Assembly (NCBI GenBank): GCA_002773975.1
Contig: PEZR01000028.1
Span: 1 to 16,305 of the forward strand
DNA: 16,305 nucleotides
Source: Bdellovibrio sp. CG10_big_fil_rev_8_21_14_0_10_47_8
Lineage (GTDB): Bacteria; Bdellovibrionota; Bdellovibrionia; Bdellovibrionales; Bdellovibrionaceae
Direction: 5' to 3'
The translations under genes were made by a program, and so were the position numbers. This document shows positions 14,081 to 16,305 of the stretch, in pieces. The notes beneath the pieces were generated by a model. The model ran no database searches, was not told the origin of the DNA, and saw only the letters and a program-made list of their open reading frames with translations. Every line of letters begins with the position of its first letter. Position 1 is the first letter of the stretch.

Positions 14081-14830
14081 ATGAAAAAAGCGGTGTTGGT
14101 AACTGGGGCTAGTTCTGGGATTGGGGCTGCGACAGCGAAGCTGTTTGCGAACCAGGGGTACTTTGTTTATCTGTTGGGAAGAAACGAAGAGCGACTTCAA
14201 GAGGTCGCTTTGAGCTGCCCAGGCGGAGCCTCCCTGCTTAAGTGCGATCTCAACAACGAGGCCCAACTGGATAAATACACGAAACATCTCTTTGAAAGAG
14301 CTGATACTCAACTTGAGGTCCTGGTCAATAATGCAGGGGTCTTTGAACAGCACACCTCTCAGAAGGACGAAGGCCTTGATATCTGGAGAAAAATGTTTGA
14401 AACAAACTTTTTCGGCAGCATCAACCTGACTCAACGGGTTCTCCCACTTTTGGCCAGGCATCATCAGGGTTCCATCGTGAACGTCTCTTCCACTCTTGGT
14501 CTACGGCCAACAGCACAAACCGCAGCCTACTCTGCCAGCAAGGCCGCTATGATCAATTGGACCCAAAGCCTGGCCTTGGAGCTGGGACCCCAAAAAATCC
14601 GGGTGAATTGTGTCTGCCCGGGTTTGGTCGACACCCCTATCCACGCCTTTCATAGCCTTAATAGCAAAGCCAAAGAAGCGGCTTTGGACAATATGAAAAA
14701 CCTGCAACCTCTTGGACGCATTGGCCATCCCGAGGAAATTGCCCAGTCGATTTATTTCTTGGGTTCCCAGCAGTCTTCATGGACCACCGGCGCGATTCTT
14801 TCTGTGGATGGCGGCATCAATCTGACTTGA
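14081..14830 (+). CDS. Classical short-chain dehydrogenase/reductase (FabG-like)
   Basis: A 249-residue NAD(P)-dependent oxidoreductase with all classical SDR motifs: the nucleotide-binding TGASSGIG (8-15), Asp56 (CDLNN), NNAG (83-86), and the catalytic set Asn109, Ser137 (NVSST), Tyr150 and Lys154 (YSASK). PG follows at 180-181 (CVCPGLVDTP), then the SVDGG C-terminal signature (241-245). Arg34 after the second strand (LLGRNEERL) suggests NADP(H). Substrate is not determinable; the sequence resembles FabG-type 3-oxoacyl reductases and generic SDRs alike. It appears to be monocistronic: it follows two terminators and a palindrome and converges on the next gene. No strong ribosome site precedes ATG 14081 (only TTGGG). 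The first roughly 80 nt are more G/T-rich than neighbouring genes. Confidence 0.93.
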   Translation: MKKAVLVTGASSGIGAATAKLFANQGYFVYLLGRNEERLQEVALSCPGGASLLKCDLNNEAQLDKYTKHLFERADTQLEVLVNNAGVFEQHTSQKDEGLDIWRKMFETNFFGSINLTQRVLPLLARHHQGSIVNVSSTLGLRPTAQTAAYSASKAAMINWTQSLALELGPQKIRVNCVCPGLVDTPIHAFHSLNSKAKEAALDNMKNLQPLGRIGHPEEIAQSIYFLGSQQSSWTTGAILSVDGGINLT

Positions 14831-14869
14831 GGCCATTGAGAAGCCACCGACCCGAATTAAAATCCGCAA

Positions 14870-15583
14870 TCAATTGGCGTAAACCACTTCGGCGTCCAGA
14901 TCCTTCCATTTGCTACCGACTTTTTGCTTTGGGGCCACTCGCCCCTTCATTTCGAGCAACTCTGACCCATCCGCCTTGTATTTGAAAATCAAAGGATCCA
15001 CCAGAGCCGCGATTAAAAAGCTGGTGGGTTTCATTTTCAGAACCAGGGCCTGATCGGCGCCGATCTTTTCTTCGCCAATTTTAAAGATTTTAAAACCCAC
15101 GGTTTCTTGCCGATCCCAGACCCCAAAACGAAAATCCACCGTGTCGCCGGCAGCGATTTCCTTCCAATGATCCTGAACAAAACGCTGAAAGTTTCCGGTG
15201 GTCACCAGAGTGCCCCCTAACTTTTCAGAGCTGGTGGACTCTTTGCCATCCACCACTTTTGTAAAAAAGACCTTCCCGTCCTTCACTTCGATCAGGGCCG
15301 TCTGCCCCAACTGTTTTTGCTGAATCTCTTCTTGAATTAAACGACTGCCCTCGAGCGTGGCCTGCTGTTCAAAGGCCAGATTCCCCTCGGGGTCCTTGTA
15401 GGTGATCGTGAGCTTTTCCCTGAGGGACTTTGCCGGGTCAGATGGAGGAATTAAAGTAGCTTCTGAGTGAAAGAGCACTTTGCTTCTCTTTGAGTTTATC
15501 TCATAAAGGGTTCCGGTATGGGCGGCGAAGGCCAGGCCTGAAAAAAACGCAGAAAATAGAATCAAAAATAATTTCGTTTTCAT
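14870..15583 (-). CDS. Exported protein of unknown function
   Basis: A 237-residue protein with a clear Sec signal peptide: MKTK, hydrophobic core LFLILFSAFFSGL, then AFA/A with cleavage near residues 20-21. No lipobox. The mature part looks beta-rich, with alternating strands such as GTLYEINSKRSKVLFHSEAT and LTITYKDPEGNLAFE. A later segment, TVDFRFGVWDRQETVGFKIF, is followed by ALVLKMKPTSFLIAALVDPL and FKYKADGSELLEMKGR. This is reminiscent of outer-surface or periplasmic lipid/sugar-handling folds, but I do not recognise a family. There are no cysteines in the mature part, unlike the other exported proteins in the window. ATG 15583 has a GAGG ribosome site about 6 nt upstream and a good candidate promoter at 15609-15637. 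It converges with the SDR gene across a 39-nt gap without a recognisable terminator. Confidence 0.85.
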   Translation of the reverse strand: MKTKLFLILFSAFFSGLAFAAHTGTLYEINSKRSKVLFHSEATLIPPSDPAKSLREKLTITYKDPEGNLAFEQQATLEGSRLIQEEIQQKQLGQTALIEVKDGKVFFTKVVDGKESTSSEKLGGTLVTTGNFQRFVQDHWKEIAAGDTVDFRFGVWDRQETVGFKIFKIGEEKIGADQALVLKMKPTSFLIAALVDPLIFKYKADGSELLEMKGRVAPKQKVGSKWKDLDAEVVYAN

Positions 15584-15608
15584 AAATCCTCACTTCGATG
15601 TATCTGTC

Positions 15609-15637
15609 ATTCTATGCAATCTGAGAAACCCCCTCAA
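15609..15637 (-). promoter_or_regulatory. Candidate sigma-70-like promoter for the exported protein gene, overlapping the rlu start codon
   Basis: On the minus strand TTGAGG (15637-15632) and TAGAAT (15614-15609) are separated by exactly 17 nt. The -10 matches consensus in five of six positions and the -35 in four. Transcription would start near 15602, about 20 nt before ATG 15583. The element covers the first codons of the divergent pseudouridine synthase gene. Confidence 0.5.
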
Positions 15638-16305
15638 CAAGAAATCCTGCGTCTTTCCAAACTGATGGCGGAACGAGGCCTTTGCTCTCGACGTGAAGCC
15701 GATGAATACATTGCTCAAGGTCTAGTCTTCGTGAATGGCGAGCGAGTTCAGGAGCTTGGCACCAAAGTTTCAAGAGATGTACAAATTGAGTTGGCCGTGA
15801 AGGCGCAAAATAAACAAGATAGCCTGGTAACAATCATCCTCAACAAACCCATTGGTTATGTCTCTGCTCAGCCCGAACCCCAATATGAGCCCGCCATTCG
15901 TCTGTTGATTCCAGAAAACTTTGAGGGCTCTAGCGAGCCCCCCGTGAATCCCCAGGGGCTCAAAGGTCTGGCTGTCGCTGGTCGCCTGGACATTGACTCT
16001 CAAGGGCTCTTAATTTTCACTCAAGACGGCCGAATTGCGAAACAAATCATCGGCGAAAATAGCCAGGTGGAAAAAGAATATCTGGTTCGAGTGGCAGGAG
16101 TTTTACCGAAAGAAAAACTGGAACTGCTCCGTTTTGGGCTTGAGTTAGACGGCAAAAAATTAAAACGAGCTGAGGTCGAATGGGTCAATGAAGACCAGCT
16201 CCGTTTTGTGTTGCGAGAAGGAAAAAAACGGCAGATCCGCCGAATGTGCGAAATGGTTGGCTTGCAAATAAATGGACTCAAAAGAGTCCGCGTTGGGAAG
16301 CTGCG
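15614..16305 (+). CDS. 23S rRNA pseudouridine synthase, RluB/RluF (RsuA-family) type, 3' truncated by the window
   Basis: The frame from ATG 15614 is open for 230 residues to the right edge. An N-terminal S4 RNA-binding domain (about 12-60) is visible: RLSKLMAERGLCSRREADEYI and VFVNGERV. The catalytic domain has ILNKPIGYVSA (75-85), the catalytic loop AGRLDIDSQGLLIFTQDG (122-139) with Asp126, EKEYLVRV (153-160), and the C-terminal REGKKRQIRRMCEMVG (201-216). The RRMCE form and GRLD-xx-S-x-GLL place it in the RsuA/RluB/RluE/RluF family; RQIRRMCE resembles RluF. The target uridine cannot be assigned from this alone. Compared with E. coli relatives there seems to be an insertion of about 15-20 residues before the GRLD loop (about 98-119). 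No ribosome site is visible before ATG 15614, so leaderless or weak initiation is possible. Confidence 0.92.
   Translation, partial: MQSEKPPQQEILRLSKLMAERGLCSRREADEYIAQGLVFVNGERVQELGTKVSRDVQIELAVKAQNKQDSLVTIILNKPIGYVSAQPEPQYEPAIRLLIPENFEGSSEPPVNPQGLKGLAVAGRLDIDSQGLLIFTQDGRIAKQIIGENSQVEKEYLVRVAGVLPKEKLELLRFGLELDGKKLKRAEVEWVNEDQLRFVLREGKKRQIRRMCEMVGLQINGLKRVRVGKL

Noticed and set aside
14045..14464. 139-residue minus-strand open frame
   Set aside because: Antisense to the N-terminal half of the SDR gene, where the TGASSGIG and NNAG motifs lie.
15770..16281. Two minus-strand open frames near the right edge
   Set aside because: They mirror the pseudouridine synthase gene, whose plus-strand translation carries the S4 and GRLD motifs throughout.
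1..16305. CRISPR array, tRNA/rRNA genes, insertion sequences or att sites
   Set aside because: No spaced direct repeats, cloverleaf-like segments, transposase-like frames or terminal inverted repeats were noticed on reading either strand; a dedicated scan (tRNAscan, repeat finder) would settle this.

Overview
The window looks like a chromosomal stretch from a Gram-negative bacterium, most plausibly a member of the Bdellovibrionota (Bdellovibrio-like). This is an inference. It rests on balanced base composition, on the M50 protease-trpS-scpA-scpB gene order that is familiar from the old Deltaproteobacteria, on very long acidic ScpA and ScpB proteins, and on a Cys-rich exported protein whose putative lipid-anchor region reads YQNC. 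No database search was possible, so the taxonomic call is moderate at best. I see no tRNA, rRNA, insertion sequence, prophage, CRISPR array or defence island; most of the window is housekeeping genes with a few uncharacterised exported proteins.

Layout. 1-3993 (+): nrdA (5' end outside the window) and nrdB encode a class I ribonucleotide reductase. A membrane-anchored protein that looks like a shrunken polyamine-type solute-binding protein follows in the same direction. 4033-10146 (-): an apparent operon, read from right to left, of an M50 site-2-type protease, trpS, scpA, scpB, a DUF5819-like membrane protein and an HTTM-domain membrane protein. Junctions are 3-nt gaps or overlaps. After a 79-nt gap with a hairpin comes a Cys-rich exported protein. 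10250-12936 (+): an acyl-CoA dehydrogenase and, overlapping it by 4 nt, an OppA-like periplasmic binding protein. 12933-13433 (-): a Cys-rich secreted protein that converges on it, tail to tail with a 4-nt overlap.

13707-14830 (+): a 77-residue protein with a CCCH zinc-site-like motif. A perfect GCCGATAA sequence (the sigma-28/FliA -10 consensus) lies upstream of it and two tandem intrinsic terminators follow. Then comes a short-chain dehydrogenase with a perfect palindrome just upstream of its start. 14870-15583 (-): an exported protein of unknown function, divergent by only 30 nt from 15614-16305 (+), an RluB/RluF-type pseudouridine synthase that runs off the right edge.

Functional reading. 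The window combines dNTP supply (NrdAB), chromosome condensation (ScpAB), translation (TrpRS, Rlu), membrane proteolysis (M50) and fatty/branched-chain acyl oxidation. The most checkable points of interest are the TrpRS with a predicted iron-sulfur site, the acidic extensions on both condensin accessory proteins, the membrane-protein pair appended to the scp operon, the GCCGATAA-headed small gene with its double terminator, and the reduced solute-binding protein behind nrdB. I did not find a clear new multi-gene system.
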